64,000 nt of DNA from Eutypa lata (Eukaryota > Ascomycota > Sordariomycetes > Xylariales > Diatrypaceae), in NCBI GenBank assembly GCA_022661535.1, contig JAKULF010000014.1:992001-1056000 (forward strand). The letters run 5' to 3'. This document shows positions 1 through 11,900 of this stretch, one piece after another. A program made the translations under genes and the position numbers. The stretch's first letter is position 1, and each line of letters starts with the position of its first letter. The notes beneath the pieces are model-generated. The model did not search any database. It worked only from the letters and a program-made list of their open reading frames with translations, and was not told where the DNA came from.

Positions 1-3000
1 TCGGATAGACCGTATTCTGCCATGAGGAATTTCTTTTTCTCGGCGCTGCCTACAGTGACGAATAACTCGGCACCGATCATCTGGGCCAGGGAAACGGCCG
101 CTTGCCCCACGGCGCCGGCTCCTGCGTGGATCAGGACACTCTCTTCTTCATGTAGTCGCCCAAGCTCAACGAGAGAGTAGTAAGCCGTGCTATAGGCCAG
201 TGGCAGTGTCGCGCCTGCTTCGAATGTCATATCCGAAGGTAGCTTGAATGCGAACGCAGCCTTAGCACGGACTGATGTCGCGAAGGCGCCATGTGTGATA
301 GCAGCAACCCGGTCGCCAACCTTGAAATTCGTGACACTGTTACCCACGCCAGTGATGATACCGCTAGCTTCAGTGCCAAACTCTACGTTAGGGAGCTTTC
401 CGTGTGCTGCTGTGATGTCCCTATGGTTAACACCGACGGCTTGGACTTTGATCTCAATACTATTGGCCCCAACTGGAGTCTCAGCAATGTCATCGTCGGT
501 GAAGTGCAAGGTATCCAATGCTCCAACATTTGTGAGTGCCATCTTCAGTGGACGATTATCTTCGCCAAATGGCACAGTCTGGAGTGCAGATGGCTTCGTC
601 TCGCGGTGAACAGTCTCGTTCATGTCAGTGTCGTGAATAACTCGCGGGGTGAAGAAACGCCCCTCCCGCTCCATAAACTCCATTTCGCTGTTGGACGGGT
701 TATTCCGAACGAAAACAGTTTCGAACACCTTCATGACAGCATCTGGGATTTGTGGTTCAGATAGCTCAGAGCGGCCATCGAGGTCCAGAGTCGCAAACGG
801 CAATAGAGTTTCAGAACGAATGGTCCTGCTCAGCCCAGAGACTAAGTTAACATGGGGGTTCGTTGAGTTATCGTAAGCACCCTGAACAACCCAGAGGACA
901 CCACTCACGGATGTGAGCAGCCCCTGCAGCGCATTAAACTCTTCTGATTTGATATTTGCAAGAAGAGGCTTCTCTAGCTCTGCCAAGAAGACGCAAAGTT
1001 TATTCTCGGCGTTGTGGTTGAGCAATGTGCTAGTGTTCGGCATCTTACCCGTGAAGCGTTCAAGGAGTCCAGCTACGTCCTGCGCAAGTCGTGTCTGCAC
1101 GGGGCCGTCTCCATGCACTACTTCGATGTCCACATCAGGCAGGGGATGTTCACTATAAGGCGAACCATTGGTCACGACCTCGAACCCGTCACTAATAGGA
1201 TCAAGGATTGGTTCCCATTCAAGCTTGTAGCATAGCTGACGGTGTGACTCCTCCGCCTGGACATCATGATCCAGAATCGGCGCAATATTCAAGCCATCCA
1301 GTCTGATGAGAGGCTCTGAATCGACGTCCTTCGTAGTACCAAAAATGCTTATCTTCGCTGGGCCTGGGTTATCTGAGGGGATGATACCCTGGCTGTAGGC
1401 CTCGAGCGTCTGGCCTGGCTCACGGCATTTTGATACATTCTTCGAGACAGAGAGTCGCGATATCGACGAGGGCAGATAAATTGTTTTGACTCCTTGTCTC
1501 CCCGCACCTGTTATAGGCCAATACAAGGAGATCAATGACTCTAAGAAGGAAGGTTGGATGATCGATCCAGCCACGTAATGGTTAGGCATCTCCTTTGCCA
1601 CATCCCGAACCACGAGACGAGCGTGGGCGCACGTGTTAGAAGCGTAGCATTCCTCAATACCCTGGAACGTTGGGCCATAGGAAACGCCAACTTCCGATAT
1701 ATCATCATACAGTTTGTCCACGGGAATTTGTGAGGAAGCTTCTTGGTTGATAGAAGCAATGGTCGACTGTAGAAGCGTCTTTGAGGTCTGAGTACGTCTC
1801 ACATCATCAACGCCATTCGAGTCGTCACTTTGGACAGCGATCAACCCTTTGCAATGTTCCTTCCACCCCTTGGTCTTCGTCCATGAGCAGATTCGGAACT
1901 CATCCCAGTTTTCGGAGGAAACCAAAGTTCCTTCCTGGTGAGGCCGAAGAGTTGTCGTCATTTCGACGTCCTCGTCAGGGATAACTAGCGGCGAGAGCAC
2001 AGAAACATCACGGAGCTCGTACTTGTCAAACTGTGTGCCTGCTTCTTCTACCCTCTGCTTAACAGCTTCAAGCGCCATGGCGAGATAGCCAGACATCGGG
2101 AAAATAGTCAGGGATTGAACCTTGTGGTGTTCCAACCAGGGGAGGTCGTCCAGGCGTACAATGTTCCTCCAGGTAGGTTCTAAGTCATTTGAATAGTTTG
2201 CGATAGTGCCGAGTATGTCGCTCCGCGGTGACGATCTAGTCTTATGTTTCTGTGTCATACGAGATTCGTGCCAATACGTCCCTGAATAATTCCATGAATA
2301 CCGCGGCAAGTCGGTAAGCAGTGTCGGGATCTTGCCTGGTTTCTGGAAGTTGATGGCTCCAAGGTTAAGATTTACCCCTTTACAAAACAGGGCGGCGGCA
2401 GCGTCCAGTGCAGTAGTCACCGCGTCTTTCTTCCGTAGAAGGGCAGAGAAGCAGGGGATCTTGGCTGCGTCCCCACCAACAACTTTAAGGATTTGCTTGA
2501 GTGGTCCTTGTAGAGCGGCATGAGGGCCGAGCTCAAGGAGCATATTGACACCAGTCTTCTGGCCCTCGGTAGGTGCCAGCATACTTTGAACGGCCTCATC
2601 AAAGCGGACAGGGCAGGTAAGGTTCTGTACCCAATACGTCGGCTCAAGCTCTCTTCCGTCTAGGAGACGACCTAGGAGCGAGGAGTGGAATGCTACTTTC
2701 GTGGACACGGGGGGTTCGACTGATTTGATTGATTCTTGGTATTCCTTGGCGATCAAATTCATGTGGTGTGAGTGATAAGCCGTATCGACAAAAAGCTTCC
2801 TATTGAATAGCTGCTGTTCTTCAACGAGGTTCTTGAGTTGGTCGATGCCTGCCTCGTCTCCAGAGATCGTAAAACTGCTAGGGCTGTTATAGCAGGCTAT
2901 CTTGACTTGGCCTTGGCCCTCATTTACTTGGTCAATGAGGGGTTCAATGTCCTCCTTGCTTCCTCCGACCGCCATCATGGAGCCCCTGAGATCTGAATAT

Positions 3001-5652
3001 CGCTCTTTGAGAACAGGAATGAGGCGCCCTCTATGGTAGGCGATCGCCATGCAGGCTTCAAATGTTAAGATGCCTGCAGCATACGCTGCTCCAATCTCAC
3101 CGCTTGAGTGTCCCGCCACAGCGGTTGGGTTAATTCCCCACGATCGTAGTAGATCAACGAGAGCTAACTGAACCGCAGTGCAGGAGGGCTGGCTAAGATG
3201 TGCTGCGCCAACAGCTGAAGTCTTCTCGTCTTTACTCAATTCCTCAAGCAGGGACCAGCTCGCCCCGAGCGAGCTAAGGCAAGCATCAGCACGGTCGATA
3301 GCATCTGTGAAGACAGGATATTGCTGGTAAAGCTCTCGGCCCATGCCATACCACTGGGCCCCTTGACCAGTGAAGATGAAGCCGATTCTGGGTTGGTCTA
3401 CCGGCTTCCCCGGTGAGACATTATGTCCATTTATGGCCTCGATCAAGTCAAATGATCTTACGGCAGGAATGGCCACCCTCCACTGCAACAAGGATCGTCG
3501 CTGACCGAGAGTGTATGCAACATCTGCCATCAAGTCCTTCTGGAACATCTCGGGTCTTTGCTCCAAGTAGATGACCAGGTTCTTCAGTACACTCTCTAAC
3601 GAATTTTTATCGTTGGCTGAAAGCACGAACAGTCTCCTTCCGGGGTTGTCTTCCATGAGATCTGCGTCGTTCTTGGGGCCTCGCTGTGTGAAAGGTATCC
3701 GCTCGATCACAACATGAGCGTTGGTTCCGCCGAATCCGAAGTTGTTGACGCTGACATATTTCTTATTCCGTGGCCATGGACGTTGGCTCACCGGGACCTT
3801 ATTTCAGTTAGCCTTTGTCTTGTCCGGCAATCGTCTTTCTGACTAACCTTCATGTTCCACTCCTTGAAGGGAATCTTCTCATTAGGATGCTTGAAGTCAT
3901 AATTAGGCAGAATAAAGCCGCGCTCTAGCATCATCGCTGCCTTGATAACGGACACAATGCCAGATGCGCCCTCTAGGTGACCGATATTTGACTTCACAGA
4001 GCCAATATATAGAGGGTCCCTTGTAGTTCGACCCTCACCAAACATTTGATGTATAGCGGTAGCCTCAATGGGATCGCCGACTCGCGTGCCCGTGCCATGT
4101 GCTTCCACGAAGCCACAGTCACGAGGACTAATGCCGGAATTCCGGTAGACTTGGCGCATCAGTGTTTCTAGCTTCCAGGGTTAGCTGATTGTTTACATTA
4201 TTACTTTGGAAGACTGACCTTGTGCGTCTCCACAAGGCATCGTGATGCCTGGTGTTTTCCCATCCTGGTTGATACCACTTCCTGCTATAATAGCTCTGAT
4301 CGAGTCATTGTCTTTCTTGGCCTGCTCGAGCGGCTTAATTATGACTACACCACAGCCCTACTGCCAATTAGCTTTCCGCAGCCTCTAACCTGCTGGGGGT
4401 TTCATTTCATGTGATAAACCCTAACCAAGAAGGATTCACTAGATGGTCGGTCACGTAGGTAGTGATGCCAAGAGAGAAAAGGGGGGAGGTTCATACTTCA
4501 CCGCGGCCAAAACCTGTTCCTCTACTATCGAAGGAAAAGGACCGACCAGTATCCGAGAAAAGTCTGTTTCAATAAACTTAGCACAGTATTGATATAAAAT
4601 TCTGATCGAATCTCTTACCTTGATTTCGAGAAGGATATCCAGAACTCTGGTAGCATATTCAAGTGACATCCACCGACGATGGCTATTTCTGATTCACCAG
4701 CTCGCAGGCTCTGGCATGCTACATGAAGAGCAACCAAACTGGATGAGCAGGCAGTGTCGGTAGTGAAGCTAGGGCCCTTGAGATCAAAGAAATGGGAAAG
4801 CCTGTTAGACTGCATAGCATAGGCACAGCCTTGTCTTGTCAGCGTATATCACATTCGCTAGGAACAGGGATATCTACCAGTGGCTTGGTGCATCGGAATA
4901 GTGTCCGTGTCTCTGAACATGTGCGACTCGTACTCGGGAAAAGAGCCCCCTATGAAGACACCAACATTTTTCCCAACGATGTCTTGTTTCGGGATACCGG
5001 CTGACTCGAGGGCCTCAAAGGTACACTCGAGAAGCAAGCGCTGCTGTGGATCTATCGAGATGGCCTCCTTTTCCGTCAGGCTGAAGAAAGGGGCATCGAA
5101 TGCGGCAAGGTTGGTGTTTAGGAAGTGGCCACCCACAGGATTGTGACATCCTGCCTTGCCAGGGTTTGGGTGTTGGAAGCTTGCAGTATCGAAACGCTCC
5201 TTAGGTATCTGTGAATATCCACTGCGAGCTCGTGCACAGAGCTCCCAAAACTCTGCTGGGCTGGCAACATTTCCCGGGAGCCTGCATGACATGCCCACTA
5301 TACCGATTGGCATAGGCTTCTGGCTAGGCGTCGGATCCAGGCTCTCTGTTTGCCCATTAACATGGCCATTTGCACTAGCGATGCCATTTTGCTTAGGGAC
5401 TCCGTTTGCATGCGCCAATGGTTTATGATGCCCATTTGGTGTCGTATGGTCTCCATTCTGCTGCAGTCCGTTTTGTGGTGCGATGCCATTGGGGGGTTTG
5501 ACCCCTAAGTCATCTTTTACCTCATAAGAAACATCATTGTGATGGTTCCCATTGAGATGGACCTCGTAGTCTCCTATTAAGGGGCTGACTACCTTATCTG
5601 GCGTGTTGCTAATGACGGCGGCAGGTGCCATCTCTCGAGACACAGTTACCAA
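1..5652 (-). CDS. Highly reducing polyketide synthase (KS-AT-DH-psiKR-ER..., C-terminus outside window)
   Basis: Iterative type I PKS. Six exons: 5652-4878, 4829-4619, 4563-4497, 4357-4219, 4167-3848 and 3797 to the left edge; all junctions are GT..AG and in phase. About 1770 residues are visible. Residues 1-110 are an Asn/Gly-rich leader. The KS starts near 115, with active Cys286 in DTACSSS, His421 in HGTGT and His461 in SNIGH. The AT has Ser735 in GHSSG. The DH starts near 1050. No methyltransferase core lies between DH and ER; the intervening ~270 residues look like the structural pseudo-KR. The ER has an NADPH loop HAGAGAVG near 1728. KR and ACP are expected beyond the window. Oddity: the DH motif reads H1062-x3-S-x4-P instead of HxxxGxxxxP, and the usual HPxxLD is QPSFLE (Glu1257). 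It is divergent from the hydrolase at 7351. The class is certain; the product is unknown. Confidence 0.95.
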
Positions 5653-7350
5653 ATGATGGTAGAGTTACACCTTCCCCAAGTATGTAGTATGTGAATGTAT
5701 TGTGTGTTCTAAGGGGGCATACTGGTCAAGGTTGCCACGGGATGTCAACACGTAGATCTACAGCGGGATCATAAAGATACTATATAATACAGACATGTGG
5801 GCGTCAAGATAAACCCTTATGTAAACCGGTTCCCGGGATATAGGAAGATCTTTCCGTGCTGAGAACGGAGTAATTGTCGTCTAAGTGGAAACTAGTAAAC
5901 CCGTTATCCTTAAAATGACACCGGAAAGTACCATTCTGGAAAAGGCAGATATGGGTATTATCGTTCACCATATATTACAGCTATATCTTTCCAATATGTG
6001 TCATTTCCTTATGGACCGACTCCCAAGACTTGAAGCAGGTCATCGCAGTCCCCGCCAGGATCCAGGGTGTCTCCCCCCGGGATACACCCAAGAATAGACC
6101 TGAGCAGACAGGCACCTTGTTCACCTTGGAAGGTTGTAACGAGATGACAAATTTATGACTGGCATGGTTAGATTATGTCGTATATTTCGTGGCGTATCGC
6201 GTTCTATCGTGAGATTTATGTACTCCTGATAGCACGGCCCGCAATGCAGCAAGGAATGGGGGCTCTGCATGACGCCGATATGCTTATCTATGATACATGG
6301 GTTAGTACGTACGCGTTCGAGAGAACTAGGAAATTGAGCCTATCTTGGTGATAATTCGCCATTTTCGGTTGCGCCTGAAAGATTTTGCCTAAATGGATCG
6401 ACTACAGATCGGTTACCGATGATTCGTCGATGCGTCCGTTGTAAGGAGAGATGTTACATGATGTGAAGTGTTCGTGATTTCCTGGGAAATAAACTCGCAT
6501 ATGCGTGTAGTAAACATGACGAGATGGGGAAAAATTACTGTAGATTAACATACGTCAAGGGACTGGATCCCAAAGCGAGCGTTACGCGCGTAACCTGCCG
6601 GTATAGTAGCAGTAGCATAGCATAACTTGGCCAAGGCCAGATCCCAATGCACCGTGGCATTTCCCGTTTTCCCCTGACAGGAAGTATGAATGTTGCAGCC
6701 AATATGCACATATTGGAAATGCAACCCTGCGGGCTTGGCGGGCGGCATTTGGAAGCCATCGTGGTGGGGGCCCTGATTGTTCCGGCATATAGTTGCGGCT
6801 ACATGAATCGACCGGTATGTGGGGTCTCTCAGCCGGACTCAGACGCCGATACAGAGACGGTACAGATTGTAGATCTTATACCTAATCAGATATGAACTTT
6901 ATTCACGTATGTAATATCAGTTGCTTTATCCGGGAGGCGATCCGGAAGGCAATAAGACACCTCTTAGTCAAACTAATTATAGGACCATCCATGCTTCTTC
7001 CACCATATCCTATTCCAGCATTAACATCTTCATTATTATATAGTCAGCCTATATTTAAGTGAAGTACCTGGGCTGAAGATGCTCCGCTCCAAAACAGTGA
7101 CATCTCTTGGTAGAGAATCTGGCCGGTCGGAGAATTACAGACCTATTATACGGTTACATTGGCCATTTGGATGAAACGCGGACCCTATAGAGAGTCCCAA
7201 GCCTCTAAGAAGTCTTATCTCTCCCGTATACCAAAGCAATATCTATCATAATTTCACATGTTTCCGATTCAGTAGTCTCCAGTCGCCCTCTCTTTTGGAT
7301 CAACATCGACTGAAAATTAATCTGTGTCCACGCCCACAGAGCAAGTTTTC
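5653..7350. promoter_or_regulatory. Divergent PKS/hydrolase intergenic region
   Basis: A 1.7-kb gap between the starts of the PKS (minus) and the hydrolase (plus). Several small open frames occur, but none has family features or splice support. The region probably carries shared upstream control for both genes; one perfect 13-bp palindrome inside is listed separately. Confidence 0.5.
6408..6420. promoter_or_regulatory. Perfect 13-bp palindrome containing CGG-N3-CCG
   Basis: ATCGGTTACCGAT is self-complementary around its central T. Its core CGG TTA CCG is an inverted CGG pair with 3-nt spacing, the general form bound by Zn2Cys6 dimers. It lies 0.76 kb upstream of the PKS start and 0.93 kb upstream of the hydrolase start. 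Function is inferred only. Confidence 0.3.
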
Positions 7351-8368
7351 ATGACACCAAATATGAGGTTTCTATGTCTTCCTGGTGCCTATGGGAGTGC
7401 TGAAGTAAGTCGAATAATTCTTCGCCTAATGTAATCGTCTTTCTAATGTTCATCTAGAAGTTCCACGTTCAGCTAGGTAACACTTCTTTCTTGATAAAAT
7501 GCCGTTTAACAGTACTTTCGTTGCGTTAACACACCAAAAGCTCCCCTTGTCAACGAACTTCAATCCGACGGTTCAGCATCATTTCATTTCATCAACGGTA
7601 GTTGTGAGGCTGTGCCGCCTGAAGGCTTCGAGGACTTCTTCGGGAAGCCACCGTATTATCGGTTTATTGAACCAGACGAAAAGAACACACAAGATACGGA
7701 TGTTCTGTCACGTGTAAGTGCCCATGACATGTCATGTCTTCAAGCTGTCCCTCATAAGCCTCTTACAGGCCAACTACTAATTCTAGCTTCTTAGATCCGG
7801 GATTTTCCACAATGCGATACGCCAGAAGACACAATGCGGGAGCTCATGAAGGAGGGCGTTGCTAGTAGTGTTATAAGCACGAATCGGTCCATCCAGTACC
7901 TCTTTGATATCATGGAAAGAGAGGGACCCTTTGAGGGCATAATTGGCTACTCTGAAGGGGCTACTGTCGCCGGGACTCTGCTGCTTGCGGAGCAGAGGAG
8001 GTTGGAAAAGCTCGGCAGAGAACCAATGATTAAATGCGCCATATTCTTTGCTGGCTGGCCACCTTTGGATCCCACGACATTTGCTATGGTTCTTTCAGAC
8101 GAATCCGATCTTATGATCAATATTCACACCTGCCATATCAGTAAGTCTCGACAATACCAACTGAGTTGGCCTCTTTACTAACACGATAGAAGTTGGATCG
8201 CTTGATCCTTATGTGGGAGGGTCGTTGGCACTCTACAATGCATGTGAACCAGACACCGCTTACCTTTTTGACCATGGGAAAGGGCATACACTTCCAAGAG
8301 AGAAAGGTGTCATCAAGGAGTTGGGCGACGTAATCCGTAATATGATTGCAGACGTGTCAGAGCAATAA
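7351..8368 (+). CDS. FSH1/LovG-like serine hydrolase (candidate polyketide-releasing thioesterase)
   Basis: Five exons: 7351-7404, 7458-7476, 7541-7713, 7795-8140 and 8190-8368, giving 256 residues, the usual size for the family. It is an alpha/beta-hydrolase of the FSH1 (serine hydrolase) type. The start reads MRFLCLPGAYGSAE, like the first strand and loop of the family. The nucleophile is Ser135 in GYSEGA, the acid is Asp203 in SLDPYV, and the base is His230 in HGKGHT, so the triad is complete. In lovastatin biosynthesis the homologous LovG hydrolyses the finished chain from a highly reducing PKS. Position next to a PKS of that class suggests the same job here; that is inference. No signal peptide is seen, so a cytosolic location is expected. 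Confidence 0.88.
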
Positions 8369-8989
8369 ATTCAGTGGTAGATGATGTATGGCAATCAAGC
8401 ATGGTAGATAGTACTGTGTATATTAGAACTGGTGTTAAGTCAATGATAGGTGGTTTATTCCTCGGTCAAAATACTCTTCCAGTAGCCCTATCTTCAAGTT
8501 CCCTGCATATATTACCATGCCGTAGCATTAAAAACATGATGGATATCAAGCAGTTTGCATATCAATCCCTTCAATGAGGGTGCCGTATTACGGCCTTACT
8601 ACGCTGCTATCTTGCTCGGGACCACCCATCGCATGCAACGCCATTATCAAAAATAAATAATGTGATATAGGTGGGACACGGTACATGCATATGCAGGGTC
8701 CATGTTACCCAACTGGTACTTGGCGGAGGATGTTTCCGAAGACTCCCAAAGACCCCAGTCCCAAGCCCAAGACCCCTTGTCATTTACCCGGGACTACCCA
8801 CAACGGATGCCGTGCGACGTAGATACCTCGCGCAGTTATCAGGCTTTTCCTCTGCATGAAGCCCCTAGATGGTTTTCCAAGGGGCCCTAAGGTTGTGCTG
8901 TTCAAGTGCATCTATCATCTCAACTCTTAACTGTTGCCATATCTGGTAACTCTCTGCCGTGGTGCAAGTTGCACTTTTAGCCGTCCGTC
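8369..8989. other. Intergenic, ABC transporter upstream region
   Basis: About 620 bp. Short open frames at 8671-8890 overlap each other and show no family features. I see no gene; it probably holds the hydrolase 3' end and the exporter promoter. Confidence 0.5.
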
Positions 8990-11900
8990 ATGGAGGAAGA
9001 CGCAGAGATAAGAGAAGAATCACATCGCATGAGCAAGGGTAAAGATATCGTTGATTCCTCATCCCCAACAGATACCAATCCAAATCCCGATGCTTTAGAC
9101 GAAATGGAGTTTACGACCGGAGGCCCCACAGGACGAACTTCGGTGTCAGCCGGAGCTTCAGCGACATCGTTATCTGGATACAATTCAACAACGGAGCTTC
9201 TAGACAGCTCAAGACCAGCTATCGAAACAGTTTCCAAGGTTCAAGTGGGCTATCCGGAAGCGTCGGTGCCTGTACAAGGAAGTTCTCAACCCCGACGTAA
9301 ACAGCGTCACCCAGGAGCCTTAAGGTTATCTCTCACTTCATCACGCAAAGCCCCTGAGTCGAAAGGAGGTACTACATTGTCACCAATACAAGCTACCCCT
9401 ATCAAAAATAATGATATGGCATCAACTCTGTCTCAGCCTAAGGCCGCCCTTCCCAGCCCACCTAAAGATTCGGTTACGAAGCCACCTGGGAAACCGAAGC
9501 AAAAGGGAAGCATGAGGACCTTTCTTGTAAGTAACGTCTCCTTTTCTGTGGGGCACTATACTAACCAAATGGTAGAGGATATTCGGATACTCGACCTATT
9601 TTGAAAGACTACTGCTATGTGTGTCGGCTTTGGCTACAATTGCGGCCGGTGTTGCCTTTCCAGCCATGACCATTGTAATAGGTACGGTTGTTACAATCAC
9701 GTCAAGCTAGTAGGGTGCTAAACATCACTATGTAGGTAGGCTGGTTGGCAGCCTTGCCCATGTGGACCCATCATGGTCAGTTGAAGATATCAAGGACATT
9801 CTCTCAGGCCTAGTCGATCAAAGCGTGTAAGTTTATGGGATCCATGTGTTGGGGAAGGTGCTGTACTAATCATTGTACAGAGTCCAGCTACTCTATATAT
9901 TTATAGGGAGGCTGTTTTTAGGGTACATTGCCATTGTAAGATCAATTGCATACTTTAGGATCAGACATCCAGCTAATTAATGGTCAGCTTGGTTTTCAAA
10001 TGGCCAGTCTTCGAATATCCTCAAATCTGAGACTAGCATACATCGACTCCCTTCTAAGTCTACCAGTTTCCCTGTTGGACATTCAACCGCCGGGACAAAC
10101 TGCTGCCATCATCACTGCGACGACAAACAAACTGCAAATTGGTATTTCGGAGAAGCTCGCACTCCTAATCCAAAGCATATCCCTCGTTGTGTCTGCTCTC
10201 ATCATAGCCTTCATACACAGTTGGAAAATGACCTTAGTCACCTGCAGCGGACTCTTTGTAGTTACAGTCTGCTATGGTATTACCACTCCCTTCGTGGCGA
10301 GATCTATGAAGCAGGTTGAGAATGCAAATATTCAAGCTTCGTCGGTAGCGACTGAAGCGATAAGCTCTATACGGATGGTCGCAGCGTGTGGGGCACAGTC
10401 TAAAATGATGATCAAGTATAATAAATGGGTAGATGAGTCTCGGCAGAGAGGTCTTCGCTTGTCGAGGGTCATTGGTCTCCAGCAAGCTATAAGTATGGCT
10501 TCCTTCACAAAAATATTTTTTACTTCCGGCTGCTAATCAAAGTATAGTCCATTTCAGCGCTCTAGCGTAGGAGCAATCTCTCATACAAACCTCATATAGT
10601 ATCATAAGCTAATACTGTAGCAGGACCTTTGCTTTGTCGTTTTGGTTTGGAGTGAGAATGTTTGTCAACAATGAAATAGACACCGTTGGGACTTTACTTG
10701 TGTAAGTGTGGCCCCTGGATGATAAAAACATATTCTGTAAACTAACCTATGCATTAAGCGTTTTAATGTGCCTGATGATGATCGGTACAAACGTATCCAG
10801 TATTGCTAGTCCATTGTCCGCTGCCTCTCAGGCATCTAATTCTGCACAAATCCTATTCAACGGGATAGATGCCCCAAGACCGAAGGTGACAGGACTGAAG
10901 CACCCCGAAGTATCGGCATCTAAAGACATCGTCCTATGGAGTGTCAATTTCACTTACCCAACAAGACCAGAACTCAAAGTCCTCGATGACCTAAAGCTCA
11001 TCATCCCAGCAGGGAAGACCACCGCCATCGTAGGACCTTCAGGGTCCGGAAAGAGCACCATTGTCGCACTCATAGAGCGGTGGTATGAGTTGAATGGGGA
11101 TATGGATCAGAACAAGCTAGTCAGTCAAGCAGCTCACATATATTCTTGTATTACGTGACACTAATCTTGCCGTGCAGGTTTTGTTTTTCCGAAATGGCTT
11201 GATTCGTGTGGGCGAACACAAACTACAGGATATAGACCTGAAATGGTGGAGGTCTCAAATCGGACTGGTTGAGCAAGAACCGTTCCTCTTTGATGACACG
11301 ATATTCGAAAATGTTTCGAATGGCCTCATCGGTACAGAATGGGAGGATGCCGATATTGAAAAGAAAAGAGAGTTGGTTGAAATTGCTTGCAGGGAGAGTT
11401 TCGCAGATGAATTTATTGCTAGGCTTCCAGAGGTAGGCATCGACTCCATAACAACCCCGTTGCTCAAGTAGCTAACATAGATCAAGGGCTATAACACTCG
11501 TGTAGGGGATGCTGGTATTAGGCTTAGTGGCGGTCAGCGTCAGCGTCTAGCAATAGCTAGGGCCATCGTCAGAAATCCCAAGATCTTGATCCTCGATGAA
11601 GCCACAAGCTCCATTGACAACCGTGGGGAAAAAGTAGTACAGGCGGCACTGGACAAGGTATCCAAAGACCGTACTACGATCATGATAGCACATAGATTGT
11701 CAACAGTAAAGAAAGCTGACAACATCATCGTCCTGGCCAAAGGAAAGGTTGTTCAATGGGGAAACCATACCAGTCTGATGGCTACTGCGGGTGGGCCTTA
11801 CTGGCTGCTGGTGAACTCCCAGCAGCTGGAGATGGACGAGGCGGATCAGCATGAGGATTCACCTGGTGTGTCTGAGCATGAGAAGCGGACTATTGATCTC

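Noticed and set aside
5885..6895. Several small frames between the PKS and the hydrolase
   Set aside because: They overlap on both strands and show no motif; more likely promoter DNA.
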